From the NCBI RefSeq assembly GCF_013149785.1, contig NZ_JABEZU010000002.1, forward strand, positions 744,001-808,000: a stretch of 64,000 nt of DNA, written 5' to 3'. Below the pieces are notes generated by a model. It was not told the origin of the DNA and did not search any database. It worked only from the letters and a program-made list of their open reading frames with translations. The DNA comes from Isoptericola halotolerans (GTDB lineage: Bacteria > Actinomycetota > Actinomycetes > Actinomycetales > Cellulomonadaceae). Shown piece after piece: positions 1-8,299 of this stretch. The translations under genes were made by a program, and so were the position numbers. Every line of letters begins with the position of its first letter. Within the stretch, counting starts at the first letter, position 1.

Positions 1-191
1 TTCATGGCCGAGATCTCCCGCTCGTCCGGGCCGCCGTCGTCGATCACCAGGGTGTAGCGGCCCCGGTCGACGCCGACGACGAGGCCCGTCACGGCGTCGG
101 CGTGCTCGGGCCGCTGCTTGGTGCGGGGGCGTGACCCGTGCTTCGAGGGGCGTGCGAACCGTGCGTGCTCGTCACGGACCCGGCGCGCCAT
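1..191 (-). CDS. rsgA: RsgA, ribosome small subunit-dependent GTPase, N-terminal part (runs off window)
   Basis: About 63 N-terminal residues are visible, beginning [12 protein letters not shown] and rich in Arg/Lys, then a segment (VVGVDRGRYTLVIDD) that reads as the first strands of the OB fold that precedes the circularly permuted GTPase domain in RsgA. RsgA uses GTP hydrolysis to check and mature the 30S subunit. The ATG overlaps the stop of aroA by one base (TGATG), so the two are co-transcribed; aroA-rsgA adjacency is common in actinobacteria. The GTPase motifs themselves lie outside the window, so the name rests on the N-terminus and the neighbour. Confidence 0.72.
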   Translation of the reverse strand, partial: MARRVRDEHARFARPSKHGSRPRTKQRPEHADAVTGLVVGVDRGRYTLVIDDGGPDEREISAM

Positions 192-1513
192 CAGGCCTCC
201 TGTGCCGTCCGGCCCAGCATGCGCAGCCACATCGCGTCGAACCCGGGAAGGGTCTTGGCGGTGGTGGCGACGTCCTCGACCTGCAGGCCGGGCACGCGCA
301 GCCCGAGCAGCGCTGCGGACGTCGCCATCCGGTGGTCGGCATAGGTGCGGAACACCTCGCCGTGCAGCGGGCGGGGAGTGATCACCAGGCCGTCGCGGGT
401 CTCCTCGCAGCGCCCGCCGAGGCGGGTGATCTCCGTGGCGAGCGCGGCCAGGCGGTCGGTCTCGTGCCCCCGCAGGTGGGCGATGCCGCGCAGTCGGCTG
501 GGGGAGTCGGCGAGTGCCGCCAGGGCGGCGAAGGTCGGGGCGAGCTCCCCGCCGGCGCGCAGGTCGAGGTCGACCCCGTGGATCTCGCCGGTTCCCGTCA
601 CGGTGAGGACGCCGTCGGTCACGGAGGCGCTGCCGCCCATCTGCTCGAGCAGGCCGGGCACCATCGCGCCGGGCTGCGTGGTGCTGGACGGCCACCCGGG
701 CACGCGCACGGTCCCGCCGGCGACCAGGGCCGCGGCCAGGAACGGCGCGGCGTTCGACAGGTCGGGCTCGACGCGCACGTCGCGCGCGGCGACGGGGCCC
801 GGGGTGACCTGCCAGATGCCGTCGCGGGAGTCGTCGACGTGCACGCCGACCTCGCGCAGCGTGGCGACGGTCATCTCGATGTGCGGCAGGCTCGGCAGGG
901 TGGTGCCGATGTGCCGCAGCGTCAGCGGCCGCTCGAAGCGAGGCGCGGCGAGCAGCAGCGCCGAGACGAACTGTGACGACCCGGAGGCGTCCAGGTCGAC
1001 GGCGCCGCCGGCGACCCGCCCGCGCCCGTGCACCGTGAACGGCAGGTGCGTCGGCAGGTCCGGCCCGTCGCCGGAGACCTGCACCCCGAGGGCGTGCAGG
1101 CCGGCGAGCACCGGGAGCATCGGGCGGACACGGGCCTCGGGATCGCCGTCGAACCGGACCTCGCCGTCGGCCAGCGCGGCCACGGGGGGCAGGAACCGCA
1201 TGACCGTCCCGGCCAGGCCGCAGTCGACGTCGGTGTCGCCGGTGAGCCGACCCGGCGTGACGTGCAGCGTGCTGGGTGCTTCGCCCTCCGTGACGGTCGT
1301 GCCCAGGGCGCGCAGGGCGCCGATCATGAGATCGGCGTCGCGTGAGCGCAGCGCGCCCCTCAGGGTGCCCGGGCCCCCGGCGAGCGCGGCGAGGACGAGC
1401 AGCCGGTTGGTGAGCGACTTGCTGCCCGGGACCTCGACCGTCGCGTCCAGGAGGCCGTCGGCCACGGGGGCGTCCCAGAGCGGCGCGGTGGTCTGGTCGG
1501 GCGTTGTCGTCAT
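191..1513 (-). CDS. aroA: 3-phosphoshikimate 1-carboxyvinyltransferase (EPSP synthase)
   Basis: Cytosolic enzyme that joins PEP to shikimate-3-phosphate in the aromatic amino acid pathway. About 440 residues, normal for the family. Family blocks in order: [17 protein letters not shown] near the N-terminus (phosphate-binding Lys/Ser), [10 protein letters not shown] (PEP site), [30 protein letters not shown] and the C-terminal [16 protein letters not shown] chose the ATG at 1513 (MTTTPDQ); an in-frame start ten codons upstream at 1543 is possible but adds an unusual leader. It is followed directly by rsgA with a one-base overlap. Confidence 0.95.
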   Translation of the reverse strand: MTTTPDQTTAPLWDAPVADGLLDATVEVPGSKSLTNRLLVLAALAGGPGTLRGALRSRDADLMIGALRALGTTVTEGEAPSTLHVTPGRLTGDTDVDCGLAGTVMRFLPPVAALADGEVRFDGDPEARVRPMLPVLAGLHALGVQVSGDGPDLPTHLPFTVHGRGRVAGGAVDLDASGSSQFVSALLLAAPRFERPLTLRHIGTTLPSLPHIEMTVATLREVGVHVDDSRDGIWQVTPGPVAARDVRVEPDLSNAAPFLAAALVAGGTVRVPGWPSSTTQPGAMVPGLLEQMGGSASVTDGVLTVTGTGEIHGVDLDLRAGGELAPTFAALAALADSPSRLRGIAHLRGHETDRLAALATEITRLGGRCEETRDGLVITPRPLHGEVFRTYADHRMATSAALLGLRVPGLQVEDVATTAKTLPGFDAMWLRMLGRTAQEA

Positions 1514-1563
1514 GGGTCCGAGCCTAGTTGACGTCGGTCGCACGCCCTGGCCCGGTCCGGCGG

Positions 1564-2088
1564 TCAGGACAGCTTGGCCTTCACCTTGGCAGTGGTCACC
1601 TTGGCGTCCTTGGCCGCGGACTCCACGGCGTGCTGGGCCGACCTCGACGCCGACGCGCGGCGCTGCCCGATCCGGTAGCCCACGCCGGGCCTGCCCTCCA
1701 GGTCGATGCCGGCGATCACGGCCGCGCCGACGGCGCCGAGGTTGCGGACGAACCGGCCGGTCTTCTCGCGGCGCTCGTCCCCGCGGGACGAGAACGGCTG
1801 GTTGACCACGGCCAACGGCGCGCTGAGCGCTGCGAGCGTCAGCGCCGCGGTCCGGGGGGCGCGGCCGACGGCGAGCAGGACGGCCGCGCCGACGGTGGCG
1901 GCACCGTGGGCTCGCACCAGGAGCGAGACCTGCGTGTCGTCGAGCGGGTCGACCCCGAGTGCCTGCGTGACGCGGTCGGCACCCTCCCGGGCGGCGTCGG
2001 TGTGCTCGGCCGGGTGCAGCGCGGCCGAGAGCCCGTCATGGACGAACGGGACGGCCAGCAGGGGGCGGGCGAGGCGTCGCAACAGCAT
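1564..2088 (-). CDS. DoxX family membrane protein
   Basis: About 174 residues with several hydrophobic helices. The opening [21 protein letters not shown] and the later [24 protein letters not shown] match the usual DoxX pattern of a short helix, a G-x-x-x-L segment and four membrane spans. DoxX proteins are inner-membrane proteins sometimes linked to oxidative stress; the substrate is unknown. The start at 2088 gives the usual DoxX N-terminus; a start at 2109 adds seven residues. The C-terminus is a charged Ala/Lys tail ([15 protein letters not shown]) that probably lies in the cytoplasm. It ends 51 bases from the aroA start, so it may share its transcript. Confidence 0.8.
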   Translation of the reverse strand: MLLRRLARPLLAVPFVHDGLSAALHPAEHTDAAREGADRVTQALGVDPLDDTQVSLLVRAHGAATVGAAVLLAVGRAPRTAALTLAALSAPLAVVNQPFSSRGDERREKTGRFVRNLGAVGAAVIAGIDLEGRPGVGYRIGQRRASASRSAQHAVESAAKDAKVTTAKVKAKLS

Positions 2089-2159
2089 GGGCCCACTGTG
2101 GCAGAGCATGCGCCATCTTGCCTACCGGCGGCTGCTCGGGGGGGCCGCCTCGGACCTGT

Positions 2160-2306
2160 TCAGGACAGTCCGGCTCCTTCCCACCACTCGCGGTGGGAGC
2201 GGGGAGGGCGCCGTGTGCCGAGGCCGTCGCGTCGGACGGCACGGCGCAGGGCGAGCACTCCGGCGAGGACGGCCATGGCGGTGAGGAGCAGCAGGAGAGT
2301 GGTCAT
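2160..2306 (-). CDS. 48-residue single-span membrane peptide
   Basis: A short reading frame starting ATG at 2306. Residues 3-20 form one hydrophobic helix (TLLLLLTAMAVLAGVLAL), followed by a basic stretch RRAVRRDG and a cytoplasmic tail GLGTRRPPRSHREWWEG. The RRPPRSH-type tail recalls short conserved actinobacterial peptides of unknown function; that likeness is from memory and was not searched. It lies in the gap between the DoxX gene and the divergent SDR gene, transcribed leftward toward DoxX. Too short for most gene callers. Confidence 0.55.
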   Translation of the reverse strand: MTTLLLLLTAMAVLAGVLALRRAVRRDGLGTRRPPRSHREWWEGAGLS

Positions 2307-2480
2307 GGCAGTAATGCTGCGGCAGTCGATATCGAGACACGAGAGGGCTGGATGCCGAAGTCCGTCGACTTCCTGCCATCAGGTGCCCGGTGCCCGTGCG
2401 AACGACCCCGCGCCGGTGTCACGATGGCCGCGTCGGTGAAGCAGCCCGCCGCTCGCGCAGCAGCACTCGAGAGGAAGAGC

Positions 2481-3344
2481 ATGAGCGACGACACGAGAGC
2501 CTTTCCCGCCCAGCAGCAGGAGCCACCGGGATGGACCGGCCAGATGACGCCGCGACCGGACCACGGCGAGGAGAGCTATCGCGGCTCGGGGCGCATGGTC
2601 GGCCTGCGCGCCCTGGTCACGGGCGGCGACTCGGGGATCGGGCGCGCGACCGCGATCGCGTTCGCCCGGGAGGGCGCCGACGTCGCGATCGGCTACCTGC
2701 CCGAGGAGCAGCAGGACGCCGAGGAGACGGCGCGCTGGGTGCGTGAGGCCGGCCGTCAGGCCGAGCTGCTGCCCGGGGACCTCACCGACGAGGCCGCGGC
2801 GCGGGCCCTCCCGGGCGACGCCGCGAAGGCGCTCGGTGGTCTCGACGTCCTGGTGAACAACGCCGGGTTCCAGATGGCGCGCCGCGAGTCGATCGAGGAC
2901 GTGACCACCGAGGAGTTCGACCGCGTGCTCAAGACGAACCTGTATGCCCTGCTCTGGGTGACGCAGGCCGCGCTGGAGCACCTGTCGGACGGGTCGAGCA
3001 TCATCAACAACTCGTCGATCCAGGCCTTCCAGCCGTCGACGTCCCTGCTGGACTACGCCTCGACGAAGGCGGCGATCAACAACCTGACCGTCAACCTCGC
3101 CGCAGAGCTGGGCCCGCGCGGCATCCGTGTCAACGCGGTCGCGCCCGGGCCGATCTGGACACCGTTGCAGCCCGCCACGCAGCCCGAGGAGAAGCTTGCC
3201 TCCTTCGGGCAGGACACTCCGCTGGGACGCGCGGGCCAGCCGGCGGAGGTGGCGCCGGCCTTCGTCTTCCTCGCCTCGCCCGCGGACGCGAGCTACGTCT
3301 CCGGCACCGTCCTGGGCGTCACCGGGGGCAAGCCGGTCTTCTGA
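2481..3344 (+). CDS. SDR family oxidoreductase (YghA/GsiB-like)
   Basis: NAD(P)-dependent short-chain dehydrogenase/reductase of 287 residues. The cofactor loop TGGDSGIG is at residues 47-54, the NNAG motif near 130, the catalytic Tyr192 and Lys196 are in YASTK, and the C-terminus has the SGTVLGVTGG end typical of the family. The 35-residue N-terminal extension ending MTPRPDHGEESYRGSGRM is characteristic of the YghA-like branch, whose members act on small aldehydes or are general-stress proteins. The start is supported by the GAGGAAGAG ribosome site just upstream. Substrate is not known. Confidence 0.9.
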   Translation: MSDDTRAFPAQQQEPPGWTGQMTPRPDHGEESYRGSGRMVGLRALVTGGDSGIGRATAIAFAREGADVAIGYLPEEQQDAEETARWVREAGRQAELLPGDLTDEAAARALPGDAAKALGGLDVLVNNAGFQMARRESIEDVTTEEFDRVLKTNLYALLWVTQAALEHLSDGSSIINNSSIQAFQPSTSLLDYASTKAAINNLTVNLAAELGPRGIRVNAVAPGPIWTPLQPATQPEEKLASFGQDTPLGRAGQPAEVAPAFVFLASPADASYVSGTVLGVTGGKPVF

Positions 3345-3405
3345 GACGCCCGGCGACTTCTTGGTGTGCGTCGACTTCCGGCCACAACCGTGCCAGGCTG
3401 GCGGC

Positions 3406-4374
3406 ATGATCCGACAGGTCGCTGCCGTCGTCGTCCCCGGTGTCGCGCCGTTCGAGCTCGGCATCGCCTACGAGGTGTTCGGCATCGACCGGAGCGCCAC
3501 GGGCGGACCGAGCTTCGCCTTCACGCTCTGCACCCCCGAGCCCGGCCTCGTGCCGACCAAGGGCGGCTTCCCGATCGTGGTCGAGGCCGGGCTCGACGCG
3601 ACCGAGCAGGCCGACGTCGTCGTCGTGGTCGCCTACGACGTCCTCACCGACGCCGTCCGGCCCGACGTGCCCGCGGCCTACCTCGACGCCGTCCGCCGCG
3701 CCCACGCGCGCGGCGCCTGGATCCTCTCGCTGTGCTCCGGAGCGTTCGTGCTGGCCGCGGCAGGCCTCCTCGACGGGCGCCGGTGCACCACCCACTGGAT
3801 GTTCGCCGACCGGCTGGCCGCCGCCGCGCCCCTGGCCTCCGTCGACCCGGACGTGCTCTACGTCGAGGACGACCGACTCATCACCAGCGCGGGCACCGCC
3901 GCAGGGATCGACGCCGCTCTGCACCTGGTGCGTACGGAGCTCGGCGGGGAGGCGGCGCGCGCCATCGCCCGCCGGATGGTCGTCCCGCCGCAGCGTGACG
4001 GCGGACAGGCCCAGTACGTCGTCGACCCGCTGCCGTGCGAGGCCGACTCGCTGTCCGACCTGCTGGCCTGGATGCGGGAGAACCTCGCCGAGCCGCACAC
4101 CGTCGCCACGCTCGCTCGCCGCGCCATGCTCTCGGAACGGACCTTCGCCCGCCGGTTCCGCGACGAGACCGGGACCACCCCCGGCGCATGGCTCGCGCGC
4201 CAGCGCGTGGCGCGCGCCCAGGAGCTCCTCGAGTCGACGGACGCCTCGGTCGACGAGGTCGCCCGGCTCGTGGGCTTCGGTGGGGCCGCCGCCATGCGGC
4301 ACCACTTCGCGCGCCGCCTCGGGACCAGCCCGCTGGCCTACCGACGTCGGTTCGCGGCGGCCCTGGGGGCCTGA
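3406..4374 (+). CDS. GlxA-type transcriptional regulator (DJ-1/PfpI domain plus AraC HTH)
   Basis: 322 residues in two domains. Residues 1-190 are a class I glutamine amidotransferase-like (DJ-1/PfpI) sensor domain with the nucleophile-elbow [15 protein letters not shown], Cys110 in the elbow. Residues about 225-320 carry two AraC helix-turn-helix motifs ([20 protein letters not shown] and [20 protein letters not shown]). Such regulators usually control catabolic or stress genes nearby; no target can be named. A CAGGCT hexamer five bases before the ATG could give a leaderless transcript. It follows the SDR gene by 61 bases. Confidence 0.9.
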   Translation: MIRQVAAVVVPGVAPFELGIAYEVFGIDRSATGGPSFAFTLCTPEPGLVPTKGGFPIVVEAGLDATEQADVVVVVAYDVLTDAVRPDVPAAYLDAVRRAHARGAWILSLCSGAFVLAAAGLLDGRRCTTHWMFADRLAAAAPLASVDPDVLYVEDDRLITSAGTAAGIDAALHLVRTELGGEAARAIARRMVVPPQRDGGQAQYVVDPLPCEADSLSDLLAWMRENLAEPHTVATLARRAMLSERTFARRFRDETGTTPGAWLARQRVARAQELLESTDASVDEVARLVGFGGAAAMRHHFARRLGTSPLAYRRRFAAALGA

Positions 4375-4402
4375 CCGGGCGCGGCGAGCCGGTGACCGTC
4401 AG

Positions 4403-4428
4403 GGAATGCGAACCGCGACCCGCTGGTT
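4403..4428 (+). promoter_or_regulatory. SigR-type promoter upstream of sigR
   Basis: GGAAT at 4403-4407 and GTT at 4426-4428 are separated by exactly 18 bases, matching the SigR/SigH consensus GGAAT-N18-GTT known from Streptomyces and Mycobacterium. The sigma factor itself starts at 4577, so this would make sigR-rsrA autoregulated, leaving a leader of about 140 nt. Position and spacing are seen directly; use by SigR is inferred. Confidence 0.7.
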
Positions 4429-4576
4429 GCACACGGATGTGACCGCCTGCCTGACCCGCGCCGCGCCCGCGGCCGACGTACCGCTGTTCAGCGTCCCCGC
4501 GACCGCCTTCGACCCGGCCGGGAACGTGGCGGACGCAACCCGCATGCACGGCCCTGCTGAACTACTCTCGACGGTG

Positions 4577-5239
4577 ATGACCGACGAGACCGAGCGCACG
4601 CCGGGTGCGCACACGACCGCGGACGAGATCGGCGAGGACACCGAGCGAGCCCCGGAGGAGACGACGGCGGACCGCGCCGCGCGCTTCGAGCGTGACGCGC
4701 TGCAGTACCTCGACCAGCTCTACTCGGCGGCGCTGCGCATGACGCGCAACCCGGCCGACGCCGAGGATCTCGTCCAGGAGACGTTCGCGAAGGCCTTCGC
4801 CGCCTTCCACCAGTACAAGCCGGGGACCAACCTCAAGGCCTGGCTGTACCGCATCCTCACGAACACCTTCATCAACAACTACCGCAAGAAGCAGCGTCAG
4901 CCGCAGCAGGCGCAGACCGACGACATCGAGGACTGGCAGATCGCCCGGGCCGCGACGCACACCTCGCAGGGGCTCCGCTCCGCCGAGGCCGAGGCGCTGG
5001 ACCGGTTGCCCGACTCCGACGTCAAGCGGGCGCTCGCCGAGCTGCCCGAGGACCGCCGCATGGTGGTGTACTACGCCGACGTCGAGGGGTTCCCGTACAA
5101 GGAGATCGCAGAGATCATGGGGACACCGATCGGGACGGTGATGTCCCGCCTGCACCGTGGCCGGCGCCAGCTGCGCGACCTGCTCGCGGACTACGCGGTC
5201 GATCGCGGCCTGACGGCAGCACCCGGAGGACAGTCATGA
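4577..5239 (+). CDS. sigR: SigR/SigH-type ECF RNA polymerase sigma factor (thiol-oxidative stress)
   Basis: 220 residues: an acidic, disordered N-terminus (1-35), sigma region 2 (about 40-110, with [26 protein letters not shown] and the SigR signature [23 protein letters not shown]) and region 4 (about 155-210, [43 protein letters not shown]). SigR directs genes for thioredoxin, mycothiol and protein quality control after disulfide stress. The next gene, overlapping by four bases, is its redox-sensing anti-sigma factor. GTG at 4574, one codon earlier, is an alternative start. In Streptomyces a longer unstable SigR form is made from an upstream start; the reading frame stays open upstream here, but I see no convincing second start. 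Confidence 0.93.
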   Translation: MTDETERTPGAHTTADEIGEDTERAPEETTADRAARFERDALQYLDQLYSAALRMTRNPADAEDLVQETFAKAFAAFHQYKPGTNLKAWLYRILTNTFINNYRKKQRQPQQAQTDDIEDWQIARAATHTSQGLRSAEAEALDRLPDSDVKRALAELPEDRRMVVYYADVEGFPYKEIAEIMGTPIGTVMSRLHRGRRQLRDLLADYAVDRGLTAAPGGQS

Positions 5240-5517
5240 CCAGCAACATCACCCCGGTGCCCCACGAGCCCGCCGAGGGCGAGAGCGACTGCGAGCACGT
5301 GCTCACGCACCTGTACGAGTACCTCGACTCCGAGATGACCGAGGCGGACGAGCACCGCATGCGTGCGCACGTCGCGCACTGCTCGCCGTGCCTGGCCGAG
5401 CTCAGCCTCGAGGAGCTCGTCAAGAAGCTCGTCAAGCGGTCCTGCGCCGAGCAGGCGCCCGAGACGTTGCGTCTGCGCATCCGTGAGCAGATCACGGTCA
5501 TGACCGTCGTCGACTGA
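5236..5517 (+). CDS. rsrA: RsrA-type zinc anti-sigma factor (mycothiol-system)
   Basis: 93-residue redox switch that holds SigR inactive until oxidation releases zinc. The zinc-binding anti-sigma motif is complete: Cys19, His45, Cys49 and Cys52 (HVAHCSPC). The downstream block [10 protein letters not shown] matches the S. coelicolor RsrA segment that ends in two cysteines, but here one of the pair is Ser69, leaving Cys70. ATG overlaps the sigR stop (ATGA), consistent with translational coupling and equal stoichiometry. Followed by a long perfect inverted repeat at 5534-5604. Confidence 0.92.
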   Translation: MTSNITPVPHEPAEGESDCEHVLTHLYEYLDSEMTEADEHRMRAHVAHCSPCLAELSLEELVKKLVKRSCAEQAPETLRLRIREQITVMTVVD

Positions 5518-5533
5518 CCGGTCCGGCGGCTGC

Positions 5534-5604
5534 ACGAGATCGACCCTGCCGGTTCGAGATCGACCCGTGGTGGGTCGATCTCGAACCGGCAGGGTCGATC
5601 TCGT
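5534..5604. repeat. 33-bp perfect inverted repeat (probable bidirectional terminator)
   Basis: Arms 5534-5566 and 5572-5604 are perfect reverse complements with a 5-base loop. Each arm contains the 12-mer CGAGATCGACCC twice, so the whole element holds four copies of one motif. It lies 17 bases after rsrA and 10 bases after the stop of the convergent bL37 gene, where a bidirectional terminator is expected. There is no T-tract. The internal repetition suggests a dispersed palindromic element recruited as a terminator. Confidence 0.75.
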
Positions 5605-5614
5605 GGCGGGGTCC

Positions 5615-5689
5615 TCAGGCGTTGGGACGCTTGCCGTGGTTGGCGGCCTTGCTCTTCCGGCCGCGTCGCTTGCTTCCGCGCTTGCTCAT
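5615..5689 (-). CDS. 50S ribosomal protein bL37
   Basis: A 24-residue very basic protein starting MSKRGSKRRGRKSK and ending NHGKRPNA. This is the signature of bL37, the small actinobacterial 50S protein first seen in mycobacterial ribosome structures. It is convergent with rsrA and separated from it by the 33-bp inverted repeat. GGAGA at 5698-5702 on the complementary strand (AGGAGACAGCCATG) provides a good ribosome site. Confidence 0.85.
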   Translation of the reverse strand: MSKRGSKRRGRKSKAANHGKRPNA

Positions 5690-5789
5690 GGCTGTCTCCT
5701 CAGGAGAAGGTTGACGTGGGGTCGTCCCATGATCCCACACGGCCGCCGCACCACGGCAGCCCGGCACCCCCTGGCACCACGGAGGCAGC

Positions 5790-6584
5790 ATGAGCACCGA
5801 GTCCTGGGCGGTCGCCGCCCCGCAGTCACTCGAGGTGGAGCAGGTCTCGGCCGTGTCGGTCCGTCTCCAGGACGGCCGTGCCGACGTCGTCGTCGACGCC
5901 ACGGCGGGCCGGACCACCCTCGAGGTGATCGAGGTCGGCGCCAAGCCGCTCCAGGTCGTGCGCGAGGGGGACCGGCTGAGGGTCGGGTACGAGCGGTCCA
6001 AGGTCGAGGCGTTCGTCGCCCGCGTCAGGGCGCTGGGCGACTCCGAGCGTGCCGTCGTGCGGCTCACCGTCCCGCCCGGCGTGAGCGTGGACGTGGGCAC
6101 CACGGAGGCCGACGTCGACGTCACCGGGACGGCGGGGACGGTCGTCAAGACGGTCACCGGCACCATCAGGACGACCGGCACCACCGGCTCGCTGTACGTG
6201 CGCTCGGTCTCCGGTGACGTCGCGGCCTGCGGGCACTCCGGCGACGTCTCCGCCCAGGTCGTCTCCGGGGCGCTCGCCCTGGACGGCGCGCTCGGTCGGG
6301 TCTCGGCCAGCACCGTCTCCGGGGCTGTCGCCGTCACCGCCGCCGGCACGTGCCCGATGGTGACCGCGAAGACGGTCTCGGGTGACGTGGCGCTGCGCCT
6401 CGACGCGGGCACGCCCGTCAGCCTCAAGGTGCGCGGGGCCGCCGGGCAGGTCGTGGTGGACGGCGAGGTCCAGCCCTCGGCCCTGCGGACGCTGGCGGTG
6501 GACCGGACGGAGACGGGCGCCGGGAGCGTCGCCTACCTGACGGCGAACGTGACGTCGGCCCGCGTGATCGTCTCGCGCGGGTGA
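5790..6584 (+). CDS. DUF4097 beta-strand repeat protein
   Basis: 264 residues made of repeating short beta strands with the recurring pattern V-S-G-D/A-V (SVSGDVAACGHSGDVSAQVVSGALALDGALGRVSASTVSGAVAV), typical of DUF4097 (adhesin-like, beta-helix). No signal peptide or membrane span is visible, so it is likely cytoplasmic. DUF4097 proteins often sit near sigma factors or membrane-stress genes; its role is unknown. ATG is preceded by GGAGG. Divergent from bL37. Confidence 0.8.
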   Translation: MSTESWAVAAPQSLEVEQVSAVSVRLQDGRADVVVDATAGRTTLEVIEVGAKPLQVVREGDRLRVGYERSKVEAFVARVRALGDSERAVVRLTVPPGVSVDVGTTEADVDVTGTAGTVVKTVTGTIRTTGTTGSLYVRSVSGDVAACGHSGDVSAQVVSGALALDGALGRVSASTVSGAVAVTAAGTCPMVTAKTVSGDVALRLDAGTPVSLKVRGAAGQVVVDGEVQPSALRTLAVDRTETGAGSVAYLTANVTSARVIVSRG

Positions 6585-6590
6585 CGCCGC

Positions 6591-7202
6591 TCAGGAACCG
6601 TCGGAGTCGCCGGGCAGGCCCAACCACGAGTGCCACCCCGTGTGCAGCACCAGCCAGGCCATGAGGCCGTAGCCGGCCTGGCCCGGGTACGTCGCCCCCG
6701 TGGTGGCGAGGTCGGCGAGCCACTGCTCGTGCTGGGCCAGCGGCGTGTACGTGTCCACGTAGGGCACACGGCGCCGGTTCGCGACGTCCGAGAACGCTGC
6801 CGAGAGCTCGGCGATGCGGTCCCCGTCCTCCGGACGCCCCGGTGGCGGGCCGACGACGAACGTCGCCAGCCGGCGCGAGTCGGCCACGTCGAGGATGTTC
6901 GCCAGGTTCAGCCGGGACCGCGCCACGGACAGCCCGGCAGCGAGGTCGTGCCGGCCCAGGGCGACGACGAGCCGGTTGTCGTGCGTCGACTCGGGGCCGA
7001 ACCGGGGCTCCGTCTCGGCCTCCCAGCGAGCGCCGAGCGCCGACGTCGTCTCGCCGGGCACGGCCAGGACGAAGGACATCGCGGGCCGGTCGAACCGGGT
7101 CCTGGCCAGCACGCGGCCGGTCCACCCCAGGGCACGGGCGTCACCGACGCCGACGCCGAGCTCGTCGCCCACCACACAGATGCGCACCTCGCGCTCCGTC
7201 AC
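6591..7202 (-). CDS. SGNH/GDSL-hydrolase-like protein lacking the usual catalytic serine
   Basis: 203 residues with an SGNH-like layout: block I reads ICVVGDELGVGVGDARALGW where the family has GDS, so the nucleophile Ser is replaced by Glu. A Gly block (LALGRHD region) and ANRRRVPYVDTYTPL follow, but no clear C-terminal DxxH is seen. The fold assignment is good while esterase activity is doubtful. GTG start at 7202 has GAAGG upstream. Convergent with the DUF4097 gene, six bases apart. Confidence 0.7.
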   Translation of the reverse strand: MTEREVRICVVGDELGVGVGDARALGWTGRVLARTRFDRPAMSFVLAVPGETTSALGARWEAETEPRFGPESTHDNRLVVALGRHDLAAGLSVARSRLNLANILDVADSRRLATFVVGPPPGRPEDGDRIAELSAAFSDVANRRRVPYVDTYTPLAQHEQWLADLATTGATYPGQAGYGLMAWLVLHTGWHSWLGLPGDSDGS

Positions 7203-7291
7203 GAACCTTCACCACCCTGCCGTTGCCGTTGCGCCGCCATTGTCCCGTGCTCGGACGCGGCATCGCATGATCCCACGCCGAGCCGGAGGGC

Positions 7292-8230
7292 TCAGCGCAG
7301 CGTGGCGCCCCAGCGCACCGTGTGCGCCTGTCCCGGTGCGAGAAGCACGAGCCGGTCGCCGGTGTTGAAGGCGTCGGCGTAGCAGCTCATCGGCTCGGCG
7401 GCGAGGCCGAACCGCCGGTGGCCGGCGATGTGGTCCGCGGAGCACACCTGCCAGCAGTCCATCGAGTCGTCCATCCAGACGGCCGGCGTCCGTCCGTCGG
7501 GGCAGCCGAGCAGGCACCAGGACAGGCCGTCGGCGTCGCGCGTCGCACCGACCCACGCGTCGTCCAGGTCGAGGCCCGCCAGCGATCGCGTCTCGCGCAG
7601 GTCGTGGTCGCCGGTGACGGGTTCGACGCCGGTGGGCAGCAGGCGGTCGTCGACCGTCACGTGCTCGGTCGCGTCGAGCCGGACGGTGCACTCGTCCAGG
7701 TCCGCGCCGCCGGAGGACAGCCACGGGTGGAATCCCACCCCGTAGGGGGCCGTGCCCTGGCCGACGTTGCGGGTCGTCACGCGGACCTCGAGACCGTGCG
7801 TGGCGTCGACCGAGTAGCGGACCTGGCTGGTGAGCTGGAACGGCCACCCCTTCTGGGCGGGCAGCGCGAGCTCCAGGGTCACGGCGTCGGCGGCGACGTC
7901 GACGGCGGTCCAGCGGTACCAGCAGCCGAGGCCGTGCAGCGCCGTCCCGCGGTCGGGCTCGCTGACGGCGAGCTGGTAGGTGGCGCCGTCGGCGTGGTAG
8001 CGGCCGTCCCGCAGCCGGTTGGGCCAGGGCAGCAGGACCGCGGCGTTGAAGACGGGTGCGGGTTCGTCCTCGGCGAAGGGGACGAAGACGTCGCGGTCGT
8101 CCACGGTGTACTCGCGCACCATCGCCCCGACCTCGGTGATCGTGGCGACGTGCGTCCCTGCGGTGATGCGGTACTGGGTGCCCGACGGCGCCACCGGCGC
8201 CGCGGGGTTCGAGGTCGTGTTCACGGTCAC
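7292..8230 (-). CDS. Aldose 1-epimerase family protein (galactose mutarotase-like)
   Basis: 312-residue beta-sandwich sugar epimerase. Recognisable blocks: the N-terminal YRITAGTHVATITEVGAMVREY, LLPWPNRLRDGRY (the P-N-R-I/L motif), ALHGLGCWYRW (catalytic His), GVGFHPWLS (second His) and the C-terminal AAEPMSCYADAFNTGDRLVLLAPGQ carrying the general-base region. It interconverts alpha and beta anomers of aldoses; the subfamily here usually acts on an unidentified hexose. GTG start. Divergent from the aldo/keto reductase at 8300, so the 69-bp gap holds both promoters. Confidence 0.9.
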   Translation of the reverse strand: MTVNTTSNPAAPVAPSGTQYRITAGTHVATITEVGAMVREYTVDDRDVFVPFAEDEPAPVFNAAVLLPWPNRLRDGRYHADGATYQLAVSEPDRGTALHGLGCWYRWTAVDVAADAVTLELALPAQKGWPFQLTSQVRYSVDATHGLEVRVTTRNVGQGTAPYGVGFHPWLSSGGADLDECTVRLDATEHVTVDDRLLPTGVEPVTGDHDLRETRSLAGLDLDDAWVGATRDADGLSWCLLGCPDGRTPAVWMDDSMDCWQVCSADHIAGHRRFGLAAEPMSCYADAFNTGDRLVLLAPGQAHTVRWGATLR

Positions 8231-8299
8231 ACCGTAGTCGCCGCGCCGTCGGGCGGCGGCACGCGTACCGTGTGGTGGTCACGTCAGAGGGAGAAACTC

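Noticed and set aside
118-381. Short plus-strand frames over rsgA/aroA
   Set aside because: Arg-rich shadow translations of the minus-strand genes.
3127-3405. Longer N-terminus for the DJ-1/AraC regulator
   Set aside because: The extension overlaps the SDR gene and is Arg/Ser/Pro-rich; the domain begins exactly at the ATG at 3406.
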